Positions 53,659 to 61,749 of a DNA stretch of 64,000 nucleotides are shown here, in pieces. The stretch's first letter is position 1, and the number at the start of each line of letters is the position of its first letter. Both the position numbers and the translations under genes were made by a program. The notes beneath the pieces were generated by a model that had not been told where the DNA came from, did not search any database, and saw nothing but the letters and a program-made list of their open reading frames with translations. This DNA is from Actinomycetes bacterium (GTDB lineage: Bacteria > Actinomycetota > Thermoleophilia > BMS3ABIN01): assembly GCA_021787475.1 (NCBI GenBank), contig JAJYLW010000005.1, positions 1-64,000 on the forward strand. Direction: 5' to 3'.

Positions 53659-53868
53659 ATGCCAGTTCCCAACACTCAGGAAAACATATCACGGTGCGTC
53701 TGCGGCTCCTGTCCATCATACCTGGAAGGGGGCAGCGGTTTTTTCTGTTCTCTAAGCCAGAGCCAGAAAAATCCCGAGCGGAAAGGCTGCATCTGCAACA
53801 CCTGCGGCAACTGGGGCGAATTTGGCCTGAGCACCGGCTACTATTGCGTTGAAGGCAAGGCGGAATAA
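53659..53868 (+). CDS. cysteine-rich DUF2769-like protein
   Basis: 69 aa from the ATG at 53659, after GGGGGAG. Cysteines: CVCGSCPSY, FFCSL, CICNTCGNW, YYCVEG. Third member of the family in the window. It is followed without a gap by the Rieske frame, in a different reading frame. Confidence 0.75.
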   Translation: MPVPNTQENISRCVCGSCPSYLEGGSGFFCSLSQSQKNPERKGCICNTCGNWGEFGLSTGYYCVEGKAE

Positions 53869-54146
53869 TCAGGGCGGCGGACATACCGCCCGGCCAGGGC
53901 GTCACAGCCGAGATCCAGGGGCAGCCGGTGGCGATCTATAATGCCGGCGATCAGTTGGTGGTGCTCCGGAATGTTTGCACCCACATGGGCTGCCAGACCG
54001 GCTGGAATGACGCCAGCAAGACATGGGACTGTCCCTGCCATGGCTCCCGTTACCACCCTGACGGCGGAGTGCTGCTGGGCCCGGCGGCGGCGCTGCCGCG
54101 GCTGGAACACCGGCTTCAAAATGGCGGAATAGCACTTGTTACTTGA
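53853..54146 (+). CDS. Rieske-type [2Fe-2S] protein, start unclear
   Basis: The open frame runs 98 codons. The Rieske motifs C-T-H-M-G-C and C-P-C-H-G-S are intact, with the usual ADIPPGQG opening and GPAAALPRLE after the cluster loop. The first good start, GTG at 53928, would cut off the first two strands; upstream there is no ATG, GTG or TTG before a TGA at 53850. Translation by a -1 slip from the overlapping cysteine-rich gene, a non-standard start, or a sequence error are possible. It may donate to or accept from the DUF6529-like membrane protein downstream. Confidence 0.65.
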   Translation, partial: RQGGIIRAADIPPGQGVTAEIQGQPVAIYNAGDQLVVLRNVCTHMGCQTGWNDASKTWDCPCHGSRYHPDGGVLLGPAAALPRLEHRLQNGGIALVT

Positions 54147-54215
54147 ATATTTAGCGCAGGTGCTGAGCGGGTAAATTAGTGCTGGAAGCGTTGATATTGA
54201 TCGAAAGCGGTTGTC

Positions 54216-54560
54216 ATGGAATCGATGGATTGTCCATATTGCGACAAGGAAAATCACTCAAGTTGCCCGGAAGTTATGGCGGGCTGCGCCTACTGTGGCA
54301 AGAGGTTTGCGCAGGCGTCAACTGAAAGTGGGAAGCTCGTCATTCTGGGCAGGGATCAAGAAAATTCCGGCAGGATAGCCGCAAAGTTGACAGCGGCCTG
54401 GCGGCAGAATGGAGAGACTCAAAAGGAAGCGATTGTTGACCGCCGTGATGATACCGGCACACGCAAACAATATCATGGACCCGAGCGGCGGCGGGTCTCC
54501 GATGCCGGGAACGCACGGCCTCTGGCTGCGGATGTGATCGACTTATCAGTCAAGTTGTAA
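54216..54560 (+). CDS. zinc-ribbon-like small protein
   Basis: 114 aa. C-P-Y-C near residue 6 and C-A-Y-C-G-K near 24 form a rubredoxin/zinc-ribbon-like pair. The rest is polar with a charged tail. Not a named family to me. It lies between the Rieske and membrane-protein genes on the same strand. Confidence 0.65.
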   Translation: MESMDCPYCDKENHSSCPEVMAGCAYCGKRFAQASTESGKLVILGRDQENSGRIAAKLTAAWRQNGETQKEAIVDRRDDTGTRKQYHGPERRRVSDAGNARPLAADVIDLSVKL

Positions 54561-54645
54561 AAAGTTGTAAAAGTAACTGGATCTTTCGGCTTCGCTTCAA
54601 ACCGTTGCCCTGAGCGCCGCGCAGGGACAACCATTTGAAATCAAG

Positions 54646-55124
54646 ATGGCCAAGCTTTCAGTTGTTTCATATCCGCCGGTAGCGGAAATCATGCCAGTCA
54701 GAATGATTTCCTTTTCCATTTTGACAAAAAGCATCCTGGCCACACTGTTGCTGGCGCTGGCAATGCTGCAGCTGACTGCGATTGCGATTGCCCTGGGCTG
54801 GCTCGGCCGCTTCTCCCCGCAGGCCCGCCGCCGGGCTGCGCTGTTTCACCGGCTGGAAGGGTACGCGGCGCTGGTTGTCATCCTGACGATAGCCTATGAT
54901 TGCATCTTTGTTATCAGGCCAAATCTACCCCTGGTCTCAACGCGGGCGCAAATCCATGCCTTTCTCGGCGCCAGTGTTCTCGCCCTGATTTTTGTCAAAA
55001 TGTTTTTTTCGCCAGATTCGCTGGCAGCCACTTTGGCTGGCTGTTCCAGGTTGGCATAACGTTGTTCTTTGCCATTATAGCCATCTGGATCAGCAGCGCC
55101 GGCTGGTATTTCTTTTGGTATTGA
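54646..55124 (+). pseudogene. DUF6529-like membrane protein, split by a T7 frameshift
   Basis: Frame 1 (54646-55059) gives three to four membrane helices with conserved-looking histidines (LFHRLEGYAAL, QIHAFLG). At the T7 run 55002-55008 the protein continues in another frame: FFARFAGSHFGWLFQVG... ending in WYFFWY at 55124, the expected family-like C-terminus. One extra T, or a -1 slip on the U7, would join them. A cytochrome-b561-like electron-transfer role is suggested by histidine-bearing helices and by the Rieske and Fix neighbours, but is unproven. Confidence 0.6.
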
Positions 55125-55140
55125 AGAAGCTGCGGACGAA

Positions 55141-55542
55141 TTAACCAAATCTGTACTGCACCCCGTAGCCGCCGCGCGGGTAGCGCATCTCGATGTTGTC
55201 ATAGGGGCAGCCGCCACTGCGGCAGGTTCCGCATTCGAGGCAGCCTTCATAAGATATGGAAATCTTCTTTTCCTCGCCCTCCCAGTGGTAAACCTGCGCC
55301 GGGCAGGAGTGGGTGCAATACTTTTGGTGGCAGCGGCGCCGGCAAACCTCGGCGTCCTTGATGCTCAAGTGCGACCGGCTGTCAAGGTTGAATTTGACCA
55401 GGGCCAACTTATTCGCCACAGCCGGCGCCGGCTGTGGAAATCCCAGCTCCGCCGGATTGGGCAAAACTCCTTCGGCAGGCGCCTGTTTTATCCGTCCGCC
55501 TGCCGGCTCAATGTTGGTTGCCAGGTCACGTTTCGAACTCAT
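55141..55542 (-). CDS. fixX: FixX ferredoxin-like protein
   Basis: 133 aa with a ~45-residue N-terminal extension. The ferredoxin core has CRRRCHQKYCTHSCPAQVY and CLECGTCR, the FixX pattern. It accepts electrons for the ETF-quinone oxidoreductase encoded just upstream (overlap of 4 nt). It is last in the fixABCX operon. Confidence 0.92.
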   Translation of the reverse strand: MSSKRDLATNIEPAGGRIKQAPAEGVLPNPAELGFPQPAPAVANKLALVKFNLDSRSHLSIKDAEVCRRRCHQKYCTHSCPAQVYHWEGEEKKISISYEGCLECGTCRSGGCPYDNIEMRYPRGGYGVQYRFG

Positions 55543-56885
55543 GTCAATGACCTCCAGGCGTCATACAGGTCCTTAAGCAACCTGCGCGTGGGGACCTGGG
55601 AATGGAACAACCGTAGCAGCAGCTTCTCCTTGTTCGCCTTGCTGAGACTGTCCACGGTGAGGAACTCCCGCGCCAGCGCGGCCATCAGCTCCGGATAAAG
55701 GCCGAACAGTTGCGGATGGGAAGCCAGGAACGGGGTGGCGTTCTCATATTTTTTCAGGTCTTTGATGACAATGCTTTTTTCCAGCTTCTGCTGATAAAGC
55801 GCCAGCGCGTGGCGGTCAAAGCATCCCTCACGGCGGCAGGCCAGCACCGTCTCGGCGGCCATCTGGCCCGAAAGCAGCGCCAAGTTGGCGCCCTCGCTGT
55901 TGATCGGGTTGACCATGCCCGCGGCGTCACCGGCGACAAGGACGCCGTCGCCGTAAAGCTGCGGCATGCAGCGATATCCTCCCTCGGGAATGAGGTGGGC
56001 GGAATATTCGCGCGGGCTTGCTCCCTGGATCAGGCGGCGCAGCTGCGGCTGCTGCTTGAACTTGTCCAGTATTGTGTATGCCTCTGTGACATTGTCAACG
56101 AGGCTGTTGAGGAGGACGCCGACGCCGATTGAGATGGTATCGCGGTTGGTGTAGATAAAGCCGGTGCCGGGCAGGCCGCCGGTGATCTCGCCGATTATCT
56201 CGATGGCGGCGCCGGCACCCGGCTCCAGGTCGAAACGGTCCTCGATTTTCTCCGTCGGCAGCGCCAGCACCTCCTTGACCGCCAGGGCAACGTTGGGGGC
56301 CTGGGGCGGGCAGGAAGCCAGACCAGCCTTCTCGGTGAGAAACGGGTTGACGCCCTCGGCGATGATGACGACGTCGGCCTCCAGGTCCCCCTGGGGGCGG
56401 CCGGAACGGACGCCGGCGACGCGGCGGCCATCACGGAGCAGATCCTCCGCCAGCGTCTCCGTGATCATCCAGGCGCCGGCGGCAGCGGCCTGCGCCGCCA
56501 GCCACTTGTCGAAACGGGCGCGGTAGACGGTAAAGGAGTTGTACGGCTCCTGGCCGAAGTCGGTGGACTCAAAGGAAGCTTTGATGGTGGAATCCGTTGT
56601 CGCGAACCACATGTCGCGCCGGGTGACAAGCCTCTCCAGGGGCGCCTCGCGCCAGAACTCGGGAAAAACAGCGGCGGTGGGATGGGAGTAAATGACGCCG
56701 CCCATCATGTTCTTGCTGCCGGACCAGTTGCCCCGCTCCAGGCAGGCGACCTTGACGCCGGCCCGGGCCAGGGTGAAGGTGGTGGCCAGGCCGGCGGGGC
56801 CGCCGCCGACGACGATTGCGTCGAAGCGCGCGGGCGCGGCCCCGGCCGCGCCGGCTGTTCCCGTTTCTTTTTTACCTTTGTTCAT
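55539..56885 (-). CDS. fixC: FixC, electron-transfer-flavoprotein:quinone oxidoreductase
   Basis: 448 aa, FAD motif VGGGPAGLATTFTLARAG at the N-terminus, CLERG, and the GDAAGMVNP motif near residue 310. It passes electrons from the EtfAB pair to menaquinone or ubiquinone. It overlaps fixB by 4 nt and fixX by 4 nt. The whole set supports flavin-based electron bifurcation from NADH. Confidence 0.93.
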   Translation of the reverse strand: MNKGKKETGTAGAAGAAPARFDAIVVGGGPAGLATTFTLARAGVKVACLERGNWSGSKNMMGGVIYSHPTAAVFPEFWREAPLERLVTRRDMWFATTDSTIKASFESTDFGQEPYNSFTVYRARFDKWLAAQAAAAGAWMITETLAEDLLRDGRRVAGVRSGRPQGDLEADVVIIAEGVNPFLTEKAGLASCPPQAPNVALAVKEVLALPTEKIEDRFDLEPGAGAAIEIIGEITGGLPGTGFIYTNRDTISIGVGVLLNSLVDNVTEAYTILDKFKQQPQLRRLIQGASPREYSAHLIPEGGYRCMPQLYGDGVLVAGDAAGMVNPINSEGANLALLSGQMAAETVLACRREGCFDRHALALYQQKLEKSIVIKDLKKYENATPFLASHPQLFGLYPELMAALAREFLTVDSLSKANKEKLLLRLFHSQVPTRRLLKDLYDAWRSLT

Positions 56886-57988
56886 TTTCGAGCGCTTTTT
56901 TCTATCCGCAGGCCGCCGTCGGCGCCTGCCTCCGCCTTGCGGCGCCTGACTTCCTCGGTCAGCACCGGCGTAACTTCAAACAAATCGCCGACGATGCCGT
57001 AATCGGCGACCTCGAAGATGGGCGCCTCCGGGTCGTTGTTGACGGCAACGACAATGTCGGACGCCTGCATTCCGGCGAGATGCTGGACGGCGCCGGAGAT
57101 ACCCATGGCAAAATAAAGCACCGGCCGTACCGTCTGGCCGGTCTGTCCCACCTGCCGTTGGGACGAGATCCAGCCGGCGTCCACGGCCGCCCGCGAGGCG
57201 GCAACGGCGCCGCCCAGTTCGCAGGCCAGCTCTTCCAGGAGGGCAAAATTGCGCGCCGCTTTCAGGCCGCGTCCGCCGGCGACAATCACCTTCGCCCCCT
57301 GCAGGGAGACCTCGTCTTTCGGTGCCCGGATAAACTCGAGCTGTTTAACCGAGACATTGGTTGGTTTTAGCCGCGGCTTCGAAGCGATGATCTCGCCGGA
57401 CGCTCCCGCGACGGGCTCAGGCGCAGGAAACACTCCCGGCCTGACAGTCGCCATTTGGGGTTGACGTTTCGGTGTAATGATGGTAGCCATCACGTTGCCG
57501 CTGAAGGCAGGGCGCGTCTGGAGGAGCAGTTTCTTTTCCGGGTCAATTTTCAGCTCGGTGCAATCGGCGGTCAGGCCAGTTTCCAGTTCGGTGGCGGCGG
57601 CAGAAGCGAGGTCGCGGCCGCGAGTAGTGGCTCCCAGCAGAATGACCTGGGGCTTGTGGCGGGCGGCCAGGCCGGCGAGCGCCTGGCAGTGGGGATCGGC
57701 TGAATAGGCGCCGAGCTTCGGGCCGGCAGCCAGGTAGGAGGCGGCGGCGCCGTATGAAAACGCCTTCCGTGCCAGTTCCTGCTCGCCAGCGCCAATGATA
57801 ACGGCAGCGGCGCGCACGCCAAGCTCATCCGCGAGGGCCCGGGCTTCGCCGACGAGCTCCCAGGAGACCGGCGCCGCATCCGCACCCTCGTGCTCGATGA
57901 CGACCCAGATTTCGCCCTCGCCTTCGGCTGCCGCTTTTTTTGCCTGCGGCTCCCTGCCGCTGGCTTTGTCTTTCTTGAGCTCAGCCAC
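56882..57988 (-). CDS. fixB: FixB/EtfA electron transfer flavoprotein alpha
   Basis: The GTG at 57988 overlaps the fixA stop by 8 nt and is preferred (368 aa); an ATG at 58030 gives 382. N-terminal ETF domain (EIWVVIEHEG, LGATTRGRDLA), C-terminal FAD-binding domain (ISGAVQHLAGM, VVAVNNDPEAPIFEVADYGIVGD). It pairs with FixA. Confidence 0.93.
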   Translation of the reverse strand: MAELKKDKASGREPQAKKAAAEGEGEIWVVIEHEGADAAPVSWELVGEARALADELGVRAAAVIIGAGEQELARKAFSYGAAASYLAAGPKLGAYSADPHCQALAGLAARHKPQVILLGATTRGRDLASAAATELETGLTADCTELKIDPEKKLLLQTRPAFSGNVMATIITPKRQPQMATVRPGVFPAPEPVAGASGEIIASKPRLKPTNVSVKQLEFIRAPKDEVSLQGAKVIVAGGRGLKAARNFALLEELACELGGAVAASRAAVDAGWISSQRQVGQTGQTVRPVLYFAMGISGAVQHLAGMQASDIVVAVNNDPEAPIFEVADYGIVGDLFEVTPVLTEEVRRRKAEAGADGGLRIEKSARK

Positions 57989-58835
57989 CGCGCCTGCCGA
58001 TCTTAAGGCCACGCTCAGCCAGCCGGTCAAACAGAAGGGCGGCTACTTCTGCGACTGATCTTTCCGGCGCGGTGAGCGTCTCTCCCCGCTTTCTGGCTGG
58101 CGGCGCAAAGATCTTGCTCACCCGGGTCGGCGATCCTCTCAGCCCCAGACGCTCCCGGTCCACGTCCAGGTCCGCGGCGCTCCAGACCTCAACCGGTTTC
58201 TTTGCTGCCGTGATCAGGTCCGGCAGGGCGGCGTAGCGGATCGAGCTGCACTGCTCGGTTACGGTGACGGCAACCGGCATCTTTGCCTGGAGGAGCTCGC
58301 GCCCGTCTTCCCGTTGCCGCCAGGCTTCAACACACCTTGCCTCAACGTCAATTTCAATAAGGGAGCAGACATAAGTCAACTGGCTGAAATTGAGCCGCCG
58401 CGCCATCCCCGGTCCGACCTGCCCCGTGTCGCCATCGATTGACTGCTTGCCGGAAAAAATTATGTCAATCCCGCTGGCGCCGGTTTGCGCATCCCGGCCG
58501 GATGCGATTTTTTTAACGGCAGCCGCCAGCGCGTATGTGGTGGCCAGCGTGTCGGCGCCGGCAAAAGCGCGGTCGGAGAGGAGCACCGCCCGGTCAACTC
58601 CGTATCCGAGCGCTTTTCTTAAAACTTCTTCCGCCTGGGGCGGTCCCATCGACAGCGCCGTGATAAATCCGCCGTGCTGGTCCCTGACGCTGAGGGCTGT
58701 TTCCAGCGCGTAGAGATCGTAAGGGTTGGCAACCGAGGGAATTCCTTTTCGGACAAGGCTGCCGGTCTCCGGGTCAATCCTGACCTGGGTTGTGTCCGGG
58801 ACTTGCTTTATACAAACTAGAGAGTTGATTGACAA
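57981..58835 (-). CDS. fixA: FixA/EtfB electron transfer flavoprotein beta
   Basis: 284 aa. Starts with the EtfB signature LVCIKQVPDT. Later motifs include GKQSIDGDTGQVGPGMAR, the bifurcating-type AMP/FAD region. It is the first gene of fixABCX, whose product couples NADH oxidation to ferredoxin and quinone reduction. The upstream gap (58836-58956) shows no strong promoter. Confidence 0.93.
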   Translation of the reverse strand: MSINSLVCIKQVPDTTQVRIDPETGSLVRKGIPSVANPYDLYALETALSVRDQHGGFITALSMGPPQAEEVLRKALGYGVDRAVLLSDRAFAGADTLATTYALAAAVKKIASGRDAQTGASGIDIIFSGKQSIDGDTGQVGPGMARRLNFSQLTYVCSLIEIDVEARCVEAWRQREDGRELLQAKMPVAVTVTEQCSSIRYAALPDLITAAKKPVEVWSAADLDVDRERLGLRGSPTRVSKIFAPPARKRGETLTAPERSVAEVAALLFDRLAERGLKIGRRGG

Positions 58836-58956
58836 CTTATGCCGCTCCTTGATTTGCCAGCAGGCTTGTCACGTGGCAGGGACGGCGGGAAGGAACCGAC
58901 TGCGCCGTCAGTTTTCACCCGGCGTCGCCGGCGGCGGACAGATTGAGCCGGCCGGT

Positions 58957-59304
58957 TTATGAGGCAACGCCAGCAAGCGCTTCTTCCCTGGTCTGAAAGA
59001 TATCGAAGACGCTGTTTAGGCCGGTGATCTGAAAGATCCAGTTGACGTTTTCATCAACGCTGACGAGAACGAGCTTTCCGTCCCTGGGCTTGAGCCGTTT
59101 GACGCCGCCAATTAGCACTCCCAGAGCGGAGCTGTCAATGAAATGAACCCCCGACATGTCAATGACGATCCTCAGCGTTCCGTCTTCGACGGCCGTCAGC
59201 AAAGCTTCTTTTAAGCGCGGCGCCGTGTAGAGGTCGAGTTCACCGTCGACTTCGATAACTGCCACACCGTCGGGAGTTTTTTCAGTTGCGATATTGAATT
59301 CCAT
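58957..59304 (-). CDS. STAS-domain anti-sigma factor antagonist
   Basis: 115 aa of the SpoIIAA/RsbV fold. The phosphorylatable serine is in FIDSSALGVL (S58 or S59). It probably binds an anti-sigma kinase encoded elsewhere. No kinase is adjacent. Confidence 0.92.
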   Translation of the reverse strand: MEFNIATEKTPDGVAVIEVDGELDLYTAPRLKEALLTAVEDGTLRIVIDMSGVHFIDSSALGVLIGGVKRLKPRDGKLVLVSVDENVNWIFQITGLNSVFDIFQTREEALAGVAS

Positions 59305-59526
59305 GCGCTCCTCCAGTCAATTAAAAGTCTGGCTCGGTTGCAACTTCCATTATCCCGACATGATATCAGCTTCGCCGGCCAATATTGTACATTGCAGATT
59401 GGATGTTGTATAAAGCAGCGAACCGTCAATCTTTGGTACGCCGCGGTTTTAGAATTTTACCTCTGTGGTAATTAAAGTAAACGTGGAGGCAGACCACCGG
59501 GCCAAAAACTTTGGAAAGGAGAAGAC

Positions 59527-59727
59527 ATGCGTGTAAAGATCGAGCCGAGGGACGAGTGTCTTGGCGACGCCATTTGTTCGGACGAGTGTCCAGAGGTGTT
59601 TGCCATTAACGAAGAAGACGGCCTGGCGATGGTCATCAAGGAAAATCCTGACGAAAGCTTGCGCGAAGCGGTCCAGAGCGCGGTTGATGAGTGCCCGGCG
59701 GAGATAATCGTCATCGAGGAAGACTAG
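59527..59727 (+). CDS. single-cluster ferredoxin
   Basis: 66 aa. Cysteines are in DECLGDAICSDECPEVF and DECPAEI, the short 3Fe-4S/4Fe-4S pattern with aspartate at the second ligand position. It is acidic. GAAAGGAG precedes the ATG. It could serve the Fix or TrxR-like proteins. Confidence 0.92.
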   Translation: MRVKIEPRDECLGDAICSDECPEVFAINEEDGLAMVIKENPDESLREAVQSAVDECPAEIIVIEED

Positions 59728-59796
59728 CTCTTTTTTAACAAATAGCCTCCCGGATGTTCCGCGCAATGTGGGGGCGGATGCTACAGGAGGGGATCC

Positions 59797-60201
59797 ATGA
59801 GAAGGACGCGGCAACGATTTGGGAGGCTGCTGCTGTTGATCGGCCTCGCGCCGGCGGCAGCGATCTTCTTTTTTGCCTGCGGGTACGGTGGCGGCGGGTA
59901 TGGAGCCGGCGGGACCTCGGTGGCCGGCACAACCACAGTCACAGGCAACTCTGCCAGTGTCTCGATGAAGAACATCGCCTTTAATCCCGCCGACATCACC
60001 GTCAGCAAGGGCACAAAAGTGACCTGGGCCAACAATGACAATGTCGCCCATACAGTCACGGCATCTGACGGCATGTTTGACTCGGGCAATGTAAATCCCG
60101 GTAAATCATTCAGCTTCACGTTCAATCAGGCAGGCACGTTTCCTTATTACTGCAGGTACCATGTATCGCTGGGCATGAAAGGAGAAGTGACGGTCAAATA
60201 G
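59797..60201 (+). CDS. plastocyanin-like cupredoxin, probable lipoprotein
   Basis: 134 aa. Signal peptide with a lipobox-like FFAC (C28), then a Gly-rich linker and a cupredoxin. Type-1 copper ligands H85, C119, H122 and M127 are in place (VAHTVTAS, YYCRYHVSLGM). AGGAGG ribosome site. An exported electron carrier or copper protein. Confidence 0.92.
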   Translation: MRRTRQRFGRLLLLIGLAPAAAIFFFACGYGGGGYGAGGTSVAGTTTVTGNSASVSMKNIAFNPADITVSKGTKVTWANNDNVAHTVTASDGMFDSGNVNPGKSFSFTFNQAGTFPYYCRYHVSLGMKGEVTVK

Positions 60202-60256
60202 ACAATGCATGCAGAGCGGCGGGGAAAGCAAGGTCGGGGGGATATTTTTCTTTTTT

Positions 60257-61483
60257 ATGAGCGATATGGCAGAGACGGCGCCTAAAAACAAAATAACGAT
60301 CTATACTACGCCTGGTTGACCTTTTTGCCGCCGCCTGAAGGCTCTCTTCCGTGAGAGGGGAATCGATTTCAGCGAGAAAGATGTCGCGGGAGACCTGCTG
60401 GCGCTCGAAGAGATGCGCAGCCGCACCGGCAAGAGTTTCGTTCCCCAAATATTTATCGGCGATGAGTACGTCGGCGGCTACCAGGATTTTCTCATTCTCG
60501 ACGCCAGGGGCGAGATCGACCGCAAGCTGGGACGGCCGCCGCATCCGGCCCGGGAAGTTGCCGAAATCTTCGACATGATCATCATTGGCGGCGGACCCGC
60601 GGGGCTGGCCGCCGCAGTCTACGCAGCCCGGAAAGGCATGAAAACGGTGCTGCTTGCCGATCTGCTGGGGGGCCAGCCGATCCTGACCGCCGACATCGAG
60701 AACTACATGGGCTATCAATTTATCACCGGGCCGGAGCTTATGGCCAAGTTTGAGGAACAGGTGCGGCAGTTTCCCAATGTCGCCCTTGTTACCGGCGCGC
60801 CCGTCAGCCGGCTTGAACTGGATGGCGGTTTGAAAAAAGCGACGGTGGAAACGGGCACGCCGTTTCTCGGACGGGCCGTCATCATTGCGTCCGGGAAGCA
60901 GCCGCGCCTTCTTAATATCCCCGGCGAGAGCGAATACGTCGGCCGGGGGGTCAGCTATTGCGCCACCTGTGATGCGCCCCTCTGCGCCGGCGAGAGCGTC
61001 ATGGTTGCAGGCGGCGGCAATTCGGCCATGCAGGCGGCCCTGGAGCTGTCGGCAATCTGCCCGCATGTTCACCTGGTGGCGAAGGACAAGCTATCGGGCG
61101 ACGAGGTGCTGATGGGAAAGGTGCTGTCCGAGGATCGCATCTGCAAGCACCTTGGCTGGCAGCCGGCCGAAATCAAGGGAGACGGCAATGAAGTCACGTC
61201 GGTGGTGATTGCCTCCATCGACGGAAAAGACAAGAAGGAGATTGAGATCAGGGCGTTTTTTGTTGAAGCAGGCCTGCATCCGAACGCCGATTTTGCCGTC
61301 GGGCTGGTGCAACTTAACCACGAGGGAGAAATTGTTGTTGATTGCGATTGCCGCACCGGCGTGGACGGGGTTTTTGCCGCCGGCGACGTCACCCAGGTAA
61401 GAGACAAGCAGATCGTGGTGGCGGCGGGAGAGGGCGCCAAGGCGGCCCTGTCGGCATATGAATATTTATTGGGGCAGAGATAA
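60257..61483 (+). CDS. selenocysteine glutaredoxin-thioredoxin reductase fusion (UGA recoded)
   Basis: A 408-codon frame if the TGA at 60317-60319 (codon 21) is selenocysteine. Residues 1-~95 form a glutaredoxin: ITIYTTPG-U-P-F-C, with U21-P-F-C24 replacing the usual C-P-F/Y-C, and VPQIFIGDEYVGG later. From ~115 on there is a thioredoxin-reductase-like flavoprotein: GGGPAGLAAAVYAARKG, C235-A-T-C238, GGGNSAMQAALE and GDVTQV. Both parts are in one frame and intact. The start ATG 60257 has only a distant G-rich site. It could transfer NAD(P)H electrons through the CxxC to the Sec-Grx head. Independent of the fusion at 15153. Confidence 0.87.
60333..60357 (+). promoter_or_regulatory. candidate SECIS region
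   Basis: Two alternative small hairpins: GCC-TGAA-GGC, whose loop starts 16 nt after the UGA and has G second, and CTCTC-N6-GAGAG. Weaker than the candidate at 16641. Confidence 0.35.
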
Positions 61484-61749
61484 TATTCTGCCGGGCAAAT
61501 GTATGGTTTTTTGGCCGCAGATAATATATGTCGTTTTAAGACACACAAACCCTGGCTCCCGGGGGAACCCCAATTTTAATGCTATCATTTGCGGCGCAGT
61601 TTTAAATCAAACTTTGGTATGATTTTCGTTTTCGAAAAGTTGTAGATTCCAGGTTGTCGATTTCGATTCGCGCCTTATTCATTTATGCCGGCCGGAAGCA
61701 TTATGCCTGTTGTCACATCATGCCAGCCTGAAACAATCAACCGCGCCGC
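61484..61749. other. gap upstream of adenine deaminase
   Basis: No gene. A CTCCCGGGGG-centred hairpin lies near 61557-61572. No riboswitch recognised. Confidence 0.5.

Noticed and set aside
53850..53852. TGA upstream of the Rieske frame as another selenocysteine codon
   Set aside because: Sequence before it in that frame is a shadow of the neighbouring gene, and no Sec motif aligns there.
59449..60051. 200-codon minus-strand frame over ferredoxin and cupredoxin genes
   Set aside because: Both plus-strand genes have ribosome sites and intact ligand motifs; the antisense frame has none.
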